Assembly: GCA_014238335.1 (NCBI GenBank)
Contig: JABABI010000004.1
Span: 19,708-83,707, forward strand
Length of the DNA stretch: 64,000 nt
Origin: Fuerstiella sp.
GTDB lineage: Bacteria > Planctomycetota > Planctomycetia > Planctomycetales > Planctomycetaceae
Direction: 5' to 3'
Shown here: positions 26,293-36,692 of the stretch, one piece after another
How positions within the stretch are numbered: position 1 is the first letter of the stretch
Layout: each line of letters begins with the position of its first letter
The notes under the pieces: model-generated
The model's database searches: none
Told to the model about the DNA's origin: nothing
Seen by the model: the letters and a program-made list of their open reading frames with translations, nothing else
Made by a program: the position numbers and the translations under genes

Positions 26293-29265
26293 ATGCAGGC
26301 ATCATTCTGGAAAACAGTTTCGGTCGTTGGCGTGATTGGCATTGGCAGCCTGGTCACACTTGAGGTTCAGAACCGATTGTCACGCCCCGATTCCGTGGCT
26401 GACACGTCCACCGACGCAGCCCTGAAAAATCTGGTCATCCAATCCGGCGAAGAGTCCCTGACGGCAGCCACGACAAAGTCAGAATTTGACCTGGCGATGG
26501 AAAGCTCCCACGTTGACACACAAGGGTTCAACGTAACAGAGCCACCACTTGATACGTCATTGGCTTCCGCTGACGGGCACTTTCACAGCGAGTCCATGCC
26601 TCCGCAGGGTTTTACTCCGTCAGTCGACACGACTGTGCGCTCCGAGCAGATTGGCGTGGAAGGTAACCCTTTTACAGAAGCCCAACTGCAGGTCACACCG
26701 GCCGTGGCAGCTCAATTTGAAGGCAGTGACCAGTCTGTCGTCGAACCCGTGGGTCTTGTAGGCGAACCTGAATTCACTGCAGACACAGCTTCCATCGCAT
26801 CCTCACAGGCAGCAGAAGCTGGCGTTCAACCAATGGCACTGCGGCCGACGCCAAACGTCGCCGAAGAGGCTCCTGCCAGTACGTCTTTTCCACTGTTCGG
26901 AGCTGCGACAGATCTCCAGGGCGCACCAGACAGCCAGCCTGCGGCGACCAGCCAACAGACTGCGGACCTCCCCGTGCCGGCTCCCAGGAAATCTGATCCA
27001 TTCCTGTTCTTCGGCGAAAAACAAAACACGACCACAACGACACCGCCAACGGGATCGGTCACACCTCCGCAGACCGTGCAGACACAGCCAGGTACGACTG
27101 CACCGTTCTATGGGTCCGATGAACCGCAGCTGAAACACGCTCCAGCCGACGAACAGCCTCGTTCGTTAAGTAATGATGTTCCGATGTTTGACCTGACGCC
27201 GGAGAATCAGCCATTCGGTGGCCAACCGGAACCTGCTGCATCGATCGACCAGGAAGACAATCCGTTTCCCGGACTGCCTGCATCAACGCAACCGGAAGCC
27301 ATCGAATCAGGCAACAGCAGGCGCCCCTTTACCTCGGACCTGGTGCCAACACCGCGCGAGCCGTCATCGAATTCGGCTCCGGCGTTCACGAGTGACCCCG
27401 GCGAAAGTTCGGATTTTCCGAGTTCCATCCCTGTGGATTCAGTACCCCTGACGACCCCATCGAGCAATGATGCGGCTCTGCCCTTCGCGGAAGATCTTCC
27501 ATCAACTGGCGATTTGCAGACAGTTCCGGAATTGCCGGCCACTTCGCCGCTGATGAATCCCTCGTTTCCCCAGCCGGAAAGCACGTACTCCGAGACTGAC
27601 ATCAGACTTCCGAACAGCCGCTATCCTGAAAGCCCCGACCGTGCGGGCAATTCACCTGCAGGTCGCCCAGTAGATTCTCTCGACATCCGTCCGTCTCCGC
27701 GACCGGGACAGTTCGAAGAAACTCCGCCGCTGACTTCTCCCGGACTGTCCGAACTCAGGCCTCGTACATTCAACGCTCAGCCACCTGCAGCAATACCCGG
27801 TCGGGAATCTGCCCGCGACGGTATTCGTCAGATTCCCCAACAGAATTCAGATACCGACGTCCGTGTCATCTCAGCTGTCATGCGGCCTAATCTTGTGCTG
27901 CAGAAAACGGTTCGGCAAAACGCATCTGTTGGTTCACCGCTGGATTACAGCATCTTTGTTCGCAATGAAGGTGATGCCACCGCGTTTGAGGTCATTGTGG
28001 AAGATGAAGTCACCAGCAGCGTGGAAGTGAACGGTGCGCGACCGCAACCAGATTTTGATCGTTCCACCGGCAAGCTCATCTGGCGCTTTGACGCCATCGA
28101 GCCAGGCGATACCGAAGAGATCAAGGTTCAGGTCACGCCCACCGGAGAAGGTACGCTGGATGGCGTGGCATCCGTAAAGTTCAAGTCGCGCGTTCAGGCG
28201 ACGACGGTCGTTACCGCCCCCAGACTGCGTTTGCAGATGACGGGCCCGAAGGAAGTGAAGCTCGGCGAAGAGGTCTCATATCGATATATCATCACGAATG
28301 ATGGTAGTGGAGAAGCTCGCGATGTCTTTCTGCGCACGCTGCTGCCCAACGGTGGAGGATTCAATCATCCGCAGGGTCGGGACCTTGAATACGAGATTCA
28401 AGCCATTAGACCCGGTGAGCAGCGGGAAATTGTACTGTCTGTCGTCGCAGGGGAGCCCGGAGAGCATCAGACAAAAGCAGAGTTGACAGCGGCTGGCACC
28501 GGCAGCGAACAGGCAACCTGGCAGACGAACGTCGTCGGCGCTCAACTGCAGATCGTTCGACGCGGCCCGAAACGACGCTACGTCGGCCGCGCTGGAGTTT
28601 ACGAGAACGTTGTGACAAACGAAACAAACTTTGATTCCATCGACGCCAAACTGGTTGAACAGGTACCCGACGGCATGAGATTCATCAGTGCCGACAACGG
28701 GGGTCGTTACGACGCAGAGAGCAGAAGCGTGACGTGGACCATCCATCGAATCGGTGCCGGCCGCCAGAAACAGTTACAGATCGAATTGATGCCGACGTCA
28801 GCGGGTTCCCGGGAAAGCACGGTCACAATACTGGAGAACGCGGGTTTCCGCAGCGATGACTACGTGTCCACTACGGTCGTGGAAGACCTGCACAATGTAA
28901 GTGCTGACATCAGCCAGCTTGACGGGCCGGTCGCGATGGGAGAAACATTCGGCTTTACAGTCAGTATTGATAACCGAGGCACTGCCGCCGCAACGGACGT
29001 TGAACTGCGGATTGATGTTCCGGAAGAAATTCAGGTCGTCGGGGCTGGCAGTTCAGAAGTTCAGGCAAAACTTCTGGCCGGAAATGTGGTGCAGTACAAC
29101 GTGATCGTGCGAATCGAACCAGGGCAGAAACAGGCCTTCCAGATCAAAATGACGGGGGCTCGCCCGGTCAGCAACGGTCTGGTCAAAGCCAGAGTTCGAT
29201 ACCGGCAGATGGCGGAACCATTGGTCGTATCCGAGTCTGTCACTGTGTATCGCGATGACATTTGA
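26293..29265 (+). CDS. Large DUF11/CARDB-repeat surface protein
   Basis: A 990-residue protein with an N-terminal membrane segment (VSVVGVIGIGSLVTLEV) lacking a clear cleavage site. Residues about 60-500 are a Pro/Ser/Thr-rich low-complexity stalk. From about residue 525 come immunoglobulin-like DUF11/CARDB repeats: LVLQKTVRQNASVGSPLDYS, VRNEGDATAFEVIVEDEV, RLRLQMTGPKEVKLGEEVSY, then PKRRYVGRAGVYENVVTNET and a final DISQLDGPVAMGETFGFTVS, roughly four modules. Such proteins are cell-surface or cell-envelope structural components; adhesion is possible. It starts at ATG 26293 after GGCAGGGGAAGGATTCCC. It is not obviously in an operon. Confidence 0.85.
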   Translation: MQASFWKTVSVVGVIGIGSLVTLEVQNRLSRPDSVADTSTDAALKNLVIQSGEESLTAATTKSEFDLAMESSHVDTQGFNVTEPPLDTSLASADGHFHSESMPPQGFTPSVDTTVRSEQIGVEGNPFTEAQLQVTPAVAAQFEGSDQSVVEPVGLVGEPEFTADTASIASSQAAEAGVQPMALRPTPNVAEEAPASTSFPLFGAATDLQGAPDSQPAATSQQTADLPVPAPRKSDPFLFFGEKQNTTTTTPPTGSVTPPQTVQTQPGTTAPFYGSDEPQLKHAPADEQPRSLSNDVPMFDLTPENQPFGGQPEPAASIDQEDNPFPGLPASTQPEAIESGNSRRPFTSDLVPTPREPSSNSAPAFTSDPGESSDFPSSIPVDSVPLTTPSSNDAALPFAEDLPSTGDLQTVPELPATSPLMNPSFPQPESTYSETDIRLPNSRYPESPDRAGNSPAGRPVDSLDIRPSPRPGQFEETPPLTSPGLSELRPRTFNAQPPAAIPGRESARDGIRQIPQQNSDTDVRVISAVMRPNLVLQKTVRQNASVGSPLDYSIFVRNEGDATAFEVIVEDEVTSSVEVNGARPQPDFDRSTGKLIWRFDAIEPGDTEEIKVQVTPTGEGTLDGVASVKFKSRVQATTVVTAPRLRLQMTGPKEVKLGEEVSYRYIITNDGSGEARDVFLRTLLPNGGGFNHPQGRDLEYEIQAIRPGEQREIVLSVVAGEPGEHQTKAELTAAGTGSEQATWQTNVVGAQLQIVRRGPKRRYVGRAGVYENVVTNETNFDSIDAKLVEQVPDGMRFISADNGGRYDAESRSVTWTIHRIGAGRQKQLQIELMPTSAGSRESTVTILENAGFRSDDYVSTTVVEDLHNVSADISQLDGPVAMGETFGFTVSIDNRGTAAATDVELRIDVPEEIQVVGAGSSEVQAKLLAGNVVQYNVIVRIEPGQKQAFQIKMTGARPVSNGLVKARVRYRQMAEPLVVSESVTVYRDDI

Positions 29266-29488
29266 CAGCCACCGCACGTGATCCAGACGACAGTCCGTCT
29301 ATTGCCGGCAAAGGCACGTCGACTGCAAGTGAATCCGGCTGAAAACCCTGTCTTTACGTCTCTCCGCCTGTTTGTCCCTGGGGTGAGGTAAAGCTCGACA
29401 GCCGGGTGCGCGTCACTGGCTGGTCGATGAGTGGCGTCTCTGATAGCATCCCATCGCCCACGATATACCTGTTGTTGCGAGGTGATAC

Positions 29489-29854
29489 GTGTCAGAAGTT
29501 CTGGACAGTTTCGAAATCGAATGGCACGGCAATGTTGTCGTAGTAATCCCGGCAAAATCCGTCGAGTCTCTCAGCTGGGAGCTCGTGGAACAGGCCGCTG
29601 ATGTGATCATGGATCCGTTGACGACCCAGGAAGTCCCGCTTGTGATCGTGGACCTGAAGGACGTGGGCTACTTCGGATCGGTGTTTCTGGCACTGCTGCT
29701 GCGCTGTCATAAGTTTCTCAAACGTCGTGGTGGTGAGCTGGTTCTGTGTGCCGCCAACGACATGGCCCGTGAACTTCTGAAGATTACGGCTTTGGATACC
29801 ATTTGGGCCATCTATGATACTCGCAGCGAAGCCATGCAGGCGATCGATGGCTGA
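29489..29854 (+). CDS. STAS-domain protein with degenerate phosphosite
   Basis: A 121-residue single STAS domain starting at GTG after GCGAGGTGATAC. It shows [39 protein letters not shown] and a final helix ([10 protein letters not shown]). In SpoIIAA-type antagonists the loop reads D-S-S-G; here the aligned residues are F-G-S-V, so the Asp is gone and only one Ser remains. The protein may therefore not be switched by phosphorylation in the usual way. It sits 115 bases upstream of the LOG-family gene on the same strand. Confidence 0.78.
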   Translation: MSEVLDSFEIEWHGNVVVVIPAKSVESLSWELVEQAADVIMDPLTTQEVPLVIVDLKDVGYFGSVFLALLLRCHKFLKRRGGELVLCAANDMARELLKITALDTIWAIYDTRSEAMQAIDG

Positions 29855-29969
29855 AAGGCAGAGAGGGCGTCTCGCGCATGGCTGATTCGGCGACTCGGGG
29901 CACACTGGCGTCAGTGGTGAATCCTGACGTCGATACTGACGATCGTATTTGCACGGAGGCAACGAGCAC

Positions 29970-31004
29970 ATGGCGAAAAAGCATCGTACCCATCCGCGTG
30001 CTTCAGAATTGGAAGTGATCGAACATGTTTCGGAACTTCGGAAACATTCTGAGCTGATTCAGGAAATCAAAGCGACCGCGGATACGCTGGCGGCCGACGG
30101 TGCAACTCGCGGCGACCTGAAGATCCTCAGCCGCGCCCTGCGGGAACTGCGTTATGCGTTCAAGGTGTTTACGCCGTATAGACGCAATCGAAAAGTTACC
30201 GTATTCGGGTCCGCACGGACCGCCCCTGATGCTCCCGAGTGGCGGCAGGCAGAACTGTTTGGCAAACGCATCGCCGAAGAGGGCTGGATGGTGGTAACGG
30301 GTGCTGGTGGCGGAATCATGGAGGCCGCACACACCGGTTCCGGTCGCGAAATGGCAATGGGGCTGAATATTCTGCTGCCCTTTGAGCAGGAAGCTAATCC
30401 CATCATTGAAGGCGACGACAAGCTGGTTAATCTGAAGTACTTCTTCACACGCAAGCTGCTGTTTGTGAAGGAAGTCCACGCGGTCGTTTCCTGTCCGGGT
30501 GGCTTCGGAACTCAGGATGAAGCGTTCGAAACACTGACGCTGGTCCAGACGGGCAAACGCGACCTGATGCCGATGGTCTTTCTGGACAGACCGGGCGGCA
30601 CGTACTGGTCGGGCTGGCTGGACTACATCAAAACGGAACTGCTTGAAAAGGGCATGATCTCACCCAGCGACATGAGTCTGTTCAGAGTCACGGACGATGT
30701 CGAAGAAGCCATCGACGAAGTGCTCGAGTTTTACAGTGTGTACAACAGCATGCGGTTTGTTCGGGACCAACTGGTGCTCAGGCTTCACCAGGAACCATCC
30801 GATGAGTTAATCGAGCGGTTGAATGATGAATTTCAGGACGTTGTGGAATCCGGCCGCATTGAGAAGGCGCAACCTCACAAACTGGAGGCTGACGACGTGC
30901 ATCTGAAGGAACTTGCTCGCCTGTCGTTTACCTTCAACCGACGTGCGGTCGGCAGATTGCGGATGATGGTCGACGTGCTGAACAGCGAACTGGCCGACAG
31001 TTGA
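29970..31004 (+). CDS. LOG-family (lysine decarboxylase-fold) nucleotide hydrolase
   Basis: A 344-residue protein. I start it at ATG 29970, ten bases after GGAGG. The Rossmann-like core carries [36 protein letters not shown] and the catalytic [12 protein letters not shown], the GGGxGxME/PGGxGTxxE pair of LOG proteins. Classic LOG enzymes release cytokinin bases from their nucleotides; bacterial members hydrolyse AMP-like N-glycosidic bonds. Here the core is flanked by an N-terminal helical extension (residues 1-70) and a C-terminal helical tail (240-344), giving the long TIGR00730-type form. Role in this host is unknown. Confidence 0.88.
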   Translation: MAKKHRTHPRASELEVIEHVSELRKHSELIQEIKATADTLAADGATRGDLKILSRALRELRYAFKVFTPYRRNRKVTVFGSARTAPDAPEWRQAELFGKRIAEEGWMVVTGAGGGIMEAAHTGSGREMAMGLNILLPFEQEANPIIEGDDKLVNLKYFFTRKLLFVKEVHAVVSCPGGFGTQDEAFETLTLVQTGKRDLMPMVFLDRPGGTYWSGWLDYIKTELLEKGMISPSDMSLFRVTDDVEEAIDEVLEFYSVYNSMRFVRDQLVLRLHQEPSDELIERLNDEFQDVVESGRIEKAQPHKLEADDVHLKELARLSFTFNRRAVGRLRMMVDVLNSELADS

Positions 31005-31174
31005 AAACGCCGACAACCACAGACGCACACTGTCACGCGAATACTGTGTGAACGCTACAAGTGTTTCAAAACCACTGAAGACAAGCGCGAAACGCAAGCC
31101 AGTGACTCAAACTCGCGATAAAACCATATCGGAAGCTCACTTGCTGGCGCTGCGTACCGGTATTGAAACCACTT

Positions 31175-32572
31175 CTACGCAGCCTGGCGTTCAGCCACGT
31201 CTGTGCTGGCCCGCCGCCTGAGTGATTCCACAACCTGCTCCATGCGGGTGGCGCGCGAACCTTTAACAAGAACAAGGTCATTGTCACACAGCAGACAGTC
31301 AAGCATTGCAGTCAGCAGTGCCAGACTGGCAAAGCACGAAATTCGATTCAGTGCTCCGCCACACGCCAAAAAACCGTCGACGACGTCACCGGCAAAGTCT
31401 CCCGTGACGGCGATATGGTCCAGCCTTGATGCTGCCAGTGCCGCACCGATGCCATAGTGCAGGTCAGCGGCCTGCTCACCAAGGTCCAGCATGTCGTTTA
31501 GCACCAGCACACGATGGTGACACTGCGTAAATTCTTCCGCCATCCGAATCGCTGCACTGACAGCAGCAGGGCTGGCGTTGTATGTGTCGTCGATGACCGT
31601 CCATGAACCGATCCGTGAAGGACAGCACCGCCCGGGTTCCGGCTGGTACGTTGCGAGCCCGGCGTTGATCTGTTCAGGAGCAATGCCCACTTCCAGACCG
31701 ATCGCGATTGCTGCCAGAACGTTTGTTACATTGTGTCGCCCGCAGGCCCGCACAGTGTATACGTCTCCGTCCACCGTCAGACTAAGAAAATCATCAGACA
31801 TCTTTATGGCAGTTGCACGGACCTCAGCCGCTTTCGCTGTGCCAAATGTGACAACGCGTCCAGCCGCTGATTTCCTCATTTCGGCGACAAGAGGATCATC
31901 AACATTCAGGAATGCCACACCGTCTTCAGACAGCGCGGCGACGAGCGCCCGCTTTTCCTGCTGCACGGCCTTCAGCGATGTCAGTCCGTCAAGATGGGCA
32001 GGACTCACAGTGGTCACCACGGCGAATTCGGGTCGCGCAATGGACGCCAGCATTTCCACTTCACCGGGTGCCGACGATCCAACTTCAATCACTGCAAATT
32101 CGTCACCGCTCTGAAGTTCCAGCAGGCTGATCGGCACGCCCAGGTGGTTGTTGAAATTACGAGGACTCTGAATCCCCGTGTGCACGAACTCCAGCATGGC
32201 AGCAATCATACGACGTGCAGTTGTCTTGCCCACGCTGCCGGTAACCGCGATCACCAGCGCGTCACTGGTCTGGCGATTTTGCCAGCCGAGCCGCGCGAGC
32301 GCCACCTCGGCATCCGCAACCCGGATATGTGGCGTGCGACAGGCGTTTGCCGCAGACTCATCCACAATGACGACCGCAGCTCCGTCACGCCGCGCCGCAG
32401 CACAAAACTCAACTCCGTGGGTCTGCGTGCCCGGCAAGGCAATGAAAACGTCACCTCGCTGCACGTGTCGGCTGTCGATGACGCATCCGCCCACCGTGGC
32501 TGCAGTCATGACCTCACCACAGATCGTTCCATCAACAATTTCACAAACGTGCTGGACAGTTAATGGATGCAT
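31175..32572 (-). CDS. murF: UDP-MurNAc-tripeptide D-Ala-D-Ala ligase MurF
   Basis: A 465-residue Mur ligase that adds D-Ala-D-Ala to UDP-MurNAc-tripeptide, the last cytoplasmic step of the peptidoglycan precursor. It shows the Mur N-domain (VIDSRHVQRGDVFIALPG), ATP site AVTGSVGKTT (K116), NFNNHLGVPISLL specific to MurF, and the C-domain DDTYNASPAAVSAAI. Length is normal. It is the second gene of a minus-strand pair with murE, 313 bases apart. Its presence, with murE, shows a peptidoglycan pathway in this planctomycete, a lineage once thought to lack it. Confidence 0.96.
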   Translation of the reverse strand: MHPLTVQHVCEIVDGTICGEVMTAATVGGCVIDSRHVQRGDVFIALPGTQTHGVEFCAAARRDGAAVVIVDESAANACRTPHIRVADAEVALARLGWQNRQTSDALVIAVTGSVGKTTARRMIAAMLEFVHTGIQSPRNFNNHLGVPISLLELQSGDEFAVIEVGSSAPGEVEMLASIARPEFAVVTTVSPAHLDGLTSLKAVQQEKRALVAALSEDGVAFLNVDDPLVAEMRKSAAGRVVTFGTAKAAEVRATAIKMSDDFLSLTVDGDVYTVRACGRHNVTNVLAAIAIGLEVGIAPEQINAGLATYQPEPGRCCPSRIGSWTVIDDTYNASPAAVSAAIRMAEEFTQCHHRVLVLNDMLDLGEQAADLHYGIGAALAASRLDHIAVTGDFAGDVVDGFLACGGALNRISCFASLALLTAMLDCLLCDNDLVLVKGSRATRMEQVVESLRRRASTDVAERQAA

Positions 32573-32885
32573 TGTTCAAGTCAGCCTTTTCCGCATCGTT
32601 GTGCCGCACACATTCCTTCGGTAAATGTCTGTACGGCAATTATTGCCGACAATGGCAGACGGATGCTGACTTTGACATCGTCGTGTGTGGAATGCCCGGA
32701 TAAGTCCAACTTCATCAATTCCGGCGACATCAACAGACCTCCCCCTGACGCGCCCGCATGGTTTACCGGTACGACATGTTTCTGACTTCTCCGCGACGTC
32801 TCCTGTCGCTACTGTCCAACGACCGGGCATTAAACTCCAAACCTCACAGCGAGCGGCTGTTCCGGGGAAAAAGTGCCGGAGTATA
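32573..32885. other. Gap between murE and murF
   Basis: Over 300 bases on the same strand with no supportable gene. This is long for two adjacent Mur genes in one operon, so murF may have its own promoter here. Confidence 0.35.
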
Positions 32886-34400
32886 TCACGCCGACCTCTG
32901 AACAGAGAATCGCGGCTGCAAATCGTCGATATCCGTGGATTCCGCAGCGCGTAATAGTTGTCGGACTACTTCGCGGTCGTCAAATGGCAGCATAGCGCCG
33001 GCAGTTTCCTGTGAACATTCATGTCCCCTGCCAGCGACAACGACCATGTCACCGGGTTCAGCCTGTTCCAGGGCCACCGATATGGCTTCATGGCGATCAA
33101 TTTCCGACGCGTACACAGCGTCCGCAGAAAATCCTGCAGTGATGTCGGTGATGATCTGACAGGGATCTTCGCTGCGAGGATTGTCAGATGTGACGATGGC
33201 GACGTCCGCAGCCATTGCGGCGTGAGCCATCAGAGGCCGCTTGCTGCGATCACGTTCCCCTCCTGCTCCGAACACACAGATGAGTCGGCCTGGCACAAAG
33301 TCACGAACCGCGCCGAGACACTGTGCCAGTGCATCAGGCGTATGAGCATAGTCTACCAGCACCTGGAAGGGCTGGCCTTCGTCGATCCGTTCGACACGTC
33401 CGGGCACTGCGTGAACTGCCTGCAGTCCATCCACGATGTGTGCCAGACTGACGCCCAACTGCTCCGCAAGTCCGGCCGCCGCCAGACAGTTGGAAACGTT
33501 ATATCGGCCAATGAGTCTCAGTCGGAATTCTGCATCACCCTGAGCCAGATTCAAACGCACACGCTGAGAACGGTGAGTTCTTCTCAGCACCGTCGAACGC
33601 AATTCTGCATCCGGACTGTCGGTTCCGTAGGTCACAATGCGCGCCTCATTACCGAAACGTTTCATGACCCTCTGGCAGCCTGGATCGTCTGCATTCAGCA
33701 GCAACGGCGCATCGGGATACAAAAGTCCGGCGATATCAGATTTCGCTGTCTGATACGCTTCGGCCGTTCCGTGATAATCAAAATGATCCTGAGTCACGTT
33801 CGTAATAGCAGCAGCAGACAGGTGAATCCCCGCACACCGCTTCTGCACAAGGGCGTGACTGCTGATCTCCATCGCGCAGTATGGCGTCCGGGCGAGTTTC
33901 ATCTGATGAAAGTGGTCGGCCAGAGTCCCTGCAGAAGGTGTCGTCAGCGTCGATGGGCCGGAGCGGACGCCATCATTCGTGCAGATGGTTCCCACCAGAC
34001 CGGTACGATGACCGGCCGATTCCAGAATTGACCGCAACATCCATGATGTCGTTGTTTTCCCATTCGTTCCGGTGATGCCCGCCACAATCGTTGACTGCTG
34101 CAGACCGACCGCCAGGGCCATAGAGATCACCGCGTGCGCAGTCGCCGTACAGCTCACGACACACTGAGGAACCCGGACTTCGCCGATGAGCCGCTGGACC
34201 ACAATCGCGGTCGCTCCATTTGAGATCGCTTCATCGATGAAGGCATGTCCGTCACACGTGTTGCCGGCAACAGCGACAAACACATCCCCCGGAACGATAC
34301 GGCGGCTGTCCGTCGAAACACGCGAAACCGCGATGTCGCGACAGTCGACAAATCGAGGCTCGGGCAGCAGTTGCTGCAGACTTAAAGCCACTTCACTCAT
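32886..34400 (-). CDS. murE: UDP-MurNAc-L-Ala-D-Glu:meso-DAP ligase MurE
   Basis: A 504-residue ligase. The N-domain has RVSTDSRRIVPGDVFVAVAG; the P-loop is GITGTNGKTTT (K115); LTTPSAG and AMEISSHAL follow; the C-domain carries DYAHTPDAL, VFGAGGERDRSKRP and DNPR (406-409) in SDNPRSEDP. DNPR marks enzymes that add meso-diaminopimelate rather than lysine. Zn or Mg is used for ATP chemistry; a carbamylated Lys lies in the family. It sits upstream of murF. With murF it supports a meso-DAP type peptidoglycan. Confidence 0.97.
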   Translation of the reverse strand: MSEVALSLQQLLPEPRFVDCRDIAVSRVSTDSRRIVPGDVFVAVAGNTCDGHAFIDEAISNGATAIVVQRLIGEVRVPQCVVSCTATAHAVISMALAVGLQQSTIVAGITGTNGKTTTSWMLRSILESAGHRTGLVGTICTNDGVRSGPSTLTTPSAGTLADHFHQMKLARTPYCAMEISSHALVQKRCAGIHLSAAAITNVTQDHFDYHGTAEAYQTAKSDIAGLLYPDAPLLLNADDPGCQRVMKRFGNEARIVTYGTDSPDAELRSTVLRRTHRSQRVRLNLAQGDAEFRLRLIGRYNVSNCLAAAGLAEQLGVSLAHIVDGLQAVHAVPGRVERIDEGQPFQVLVDYAHTPDALAQCLGAVRDFVPGRLICVFGAGGERDRSKRPLMAHAAMAADVAIVTSDNPRSEDPCQIITDITAGFSADAVYASEIDRHEAISVALEQAEPGDMVVVAGRGHECSQETAGAMLPFDDREVVRQLLRAAESTDIDDLQPRFSVQRSA

Positions 34401-34598
34401 TCCTGGCGTCCTGCCGGGAGGTAGATAAGATTTGCGTTCCGGACGGCAGTGCGGAAGGCATCACATCCATGTGGGCGGGAATTCTCTCCAAGTCCGGAAA
34501 TCCCGTCAACAGCGACCTGCGGTGGACACCAATATCCACGTTTCCAGGGTGTTCCCGAGTGATTCTGTGGAATTCCTCCGGGACTGTCGCCGGAACGC

Positions 34599-36692
34599 TC
34601 ATTCACCGACTGGCAGGAACTGCACAGCATCGACGATGACGTAGCCGTTCGTATCTGTCGTGCCGACTTCAACTCTGGCAACGTCCTTGAATTCGAACTG
34701 GCCCAGGCTGATAAAGACTCCGTCAATCGGTGGTTTTTCTCCCTGATTGACGCTGATGGTCTTCGTGCCTGTCGTGTCCATGACCGTGACTGGAACGTTC
34801 TGTGCCCGATTGTTGTTGGGCGGGTACGAAAGTCGTACTTCGTAACGGCCAGGCTTCAGTTGCGTTTCGAAAATGGCAGACTTCTGCCCCCGCTCTGTAT
34901 TGCCGTTGTGTTGATACCCACTGTCGACAAACGGCTTATTAGCAGAAGATCGCTGCCATTGCCCGACAAACGATGCGGAACTGTCGTCGATGGCTGTCCC
35001 TTTCAGCTTCCGAGACGAAATTGCGTACGGGTCGTCCAATTCGAGGACCTGGCCGTCAGCCAGCAGACGCGCCTGCAATTGACCATACGGCAAATCCTGG
35101 ACCGCGATGTCGCTGTCCAGCGACAGGCAGGCCGCCGTGGCCGCCGACTGTCCCAGTACCATGAAGACGGGCTCCATGCGGATGGAGCCGAAAGCAATGT
35201 GACTGGACGACACACAGACCGGCACCAGCAGGTTCTGACACTGTGCTTTCTTGGGGACGATGGAGCCGTAGGCAATTTCGTAGGGTCGCGGCGCTCCGAC
35301 GCCAATATCACCTTCGTTCTGTACGAGACCATCCGGCGTCACATAGCGCTGGACGTTGTGCGAATCCAGCGTGTAAGAACCCATACCGACCGAATCAGGA
35401 GTTTCCACGCGGTCCAGACAGTCGTGCTCTGTCATGACGTATTTGCCGATCATGCGACGTGCTTCCCGCACATAAATCTGGTGAGGCCAGCCAGCATTGT
35501 CTTTAAACTCGTCCTTTGCCAGACCCCACTTTGACATCGCAGCGCGGACGTCTGCGGGGACTGCCGGATCGTTCGCCATGAAGTACATTAAGCCCTGCTG
35601 GTAGACCTCGTGTTGGCGAATAATTTCGCGGCGGCGTTCGTAACTGCCGTCTGGGTAATCGTAGTTCATGCCGATGTTATCGGTGCTGAACGGACCGTGA
35701 TTATTGGTGTCCGTCTTATGGTTGGGCATGGGATCGAATTTATTGAACATCTGGCGCCAACCGGTGTCGAAAACTCTCAGCAACAACTCGTACTGCGACG
35801 CGTCATAACCCTTCGGCTTTGCGAAGGGGATGCGATTTTCGTCGACATTCGTCAGGCACATTCGAAAACAATAGGCCTGAACACGGTGGTCTTCTTCGCC
35901 CCTGATGCCGGGCGATTCTGCGCTGACACCTGGCAGCAGACCACTCAACGCATCACCGGGAATTCGGTAGGGATCCACCGGTTTCTTAAACCAGTGACTG
36001 TGGTGGAGAACGCCGACCTGAATTCCATTCCACGTTTCGTCGTAGACAGCGTTCGCTTCACGTCCGACGTGAAAATCAACACCTGAGCCCGCGACCAGAT
36101 CACCTTCGTACGTCGCGTCCACAAACATGCGTCCGTGAAACGTCCTGCCACTGAGCATCGTGATGGACCTGATACGATCGTCCACCAGATTTACGCCTTT
36201 GCCCGGTCTGCGGTCCAGCCACTCATTGCGATAGACGGAAATTTCAGCCTCAGCAATCATTTCCTCGAAGATGCGTTCCGCCGCGTTTGGTTCGAACACC
36301 CACATCGCTGCTCCGTCACCAGCTTTGCCTGGAGGACTTTGATTGCGGTTGCCAAATTTTGCCTGGTCCTCCCACTTCCATGCGTCCGAGTCTTGGTAGT
36401 GTTTCCAGACGCGATGGTAGAAATCGCGACTTAACCCGCCGATGGCGTTCTTGTTTCCTGAGTCTGTCCATCCCAGGCCGCCGGATGTCAGTCCGCCAAG
36501 GTGCATGTCCGGACAGACGATGATCACATATTTGCCCATCGCTTTGCATTGAACCGCAGTCGTCACCGCCGCACTGGTGCCGCCGTAAACGACAACATCG
36601 TAGACGTCATCAGCCAACGCCGCGGTTCGAAGAAGAAGGAGTGTCGCCACCATGAGAACACCTGACGAAAGGGTGTCCACACTCCTGGTCAT
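34599..36692 (-). CDS. Exported FAD-dependent oxidoreductase with golvesin-like domain
   Basis: A 697-residue protein from ATG 36692, the start that puts a signal peptide (SSGVLMVATLLLLRTAALAD) at the N-terminus. The FAD-binding Rossmann fold shows DVVVYGGTSAAVTTAVQCKA, then HLGGLTSGGLGWTDSGN, FVDATYEGDLVAGSGV and FGSIRMEPVFMVLGQSAATA, the pattern of the FAD-dependent oxidoreductase family PF12831 found widely in planctomycetes. From about residue 560 a beta-sandwich similar to the golvesin/xanthan-lyase C-terminal domain follows (FVDSGYQHNG, GRYEVRLSYPPNNNRAQNVP), a likely glycan-binding module. It probably oxidises an exported carbohydrate or glycan derivative. Substrate unknown. Confidence 0.88.
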   Translation of the reverse strand: MTRSVDTLSSGVLMVATLLLLRTAALADDVYDVVVYGGTSAAVTTAVQCKAMGKYVIIVCPDMHLGGLTSGGLGWTDSGNKNAIGGLSRDFYHRVWKHYQDSDAWKWEDQAKFGNRNQSPPGKAGDGAAMWVFEPNAAERIFEEMIAEAEISVYRNEWLDRRPGKGVNLVDDRIRSITMLSGRTFHGRMFVDATYEGDLVAGSGVDFHVGREANAVYDETWNGIQVGVLHHSHWFKKPVDPYRIPGDALSGLLPGVSAESPGIRGEEDHRVQAYCFRMCLTNVDENRIPFAKPKGYDASQYELLLRVFDTGWRQMFNKFDPMPNHKTDTNNHGPFSTDNIGMNYDYPDGSYERRREIIRQHEVYQQGLMYFMANDPAVPADVRAAMSKWGLAKDEFKDNAGWPHQIYVREARRMIGKYVMTEHDCLDRVETPDSVGMGSYTLDSHNVQRYVTPDGLVQNEGDIGVGAPRPYEIAYGSIVPKKAQCQNLLVPVCVSSSHIAFGSIRMEPVFMVLGQSAATAACLSLDSDIAVQDLPYGQLQARLLADGQVLELDDPYAISSRKLKGTAIDDSSASFVGQWQRSSANKPFVDSGYQHNGNTERGQKSAIFETQLKPGRYEVRLSYPPNNNRAQNVPVTVMDTTGTKTISVNQGEKPPIDGVFISLGQFEFKDVARVEVGTTDTNGYVIVDAVQFLPVGE

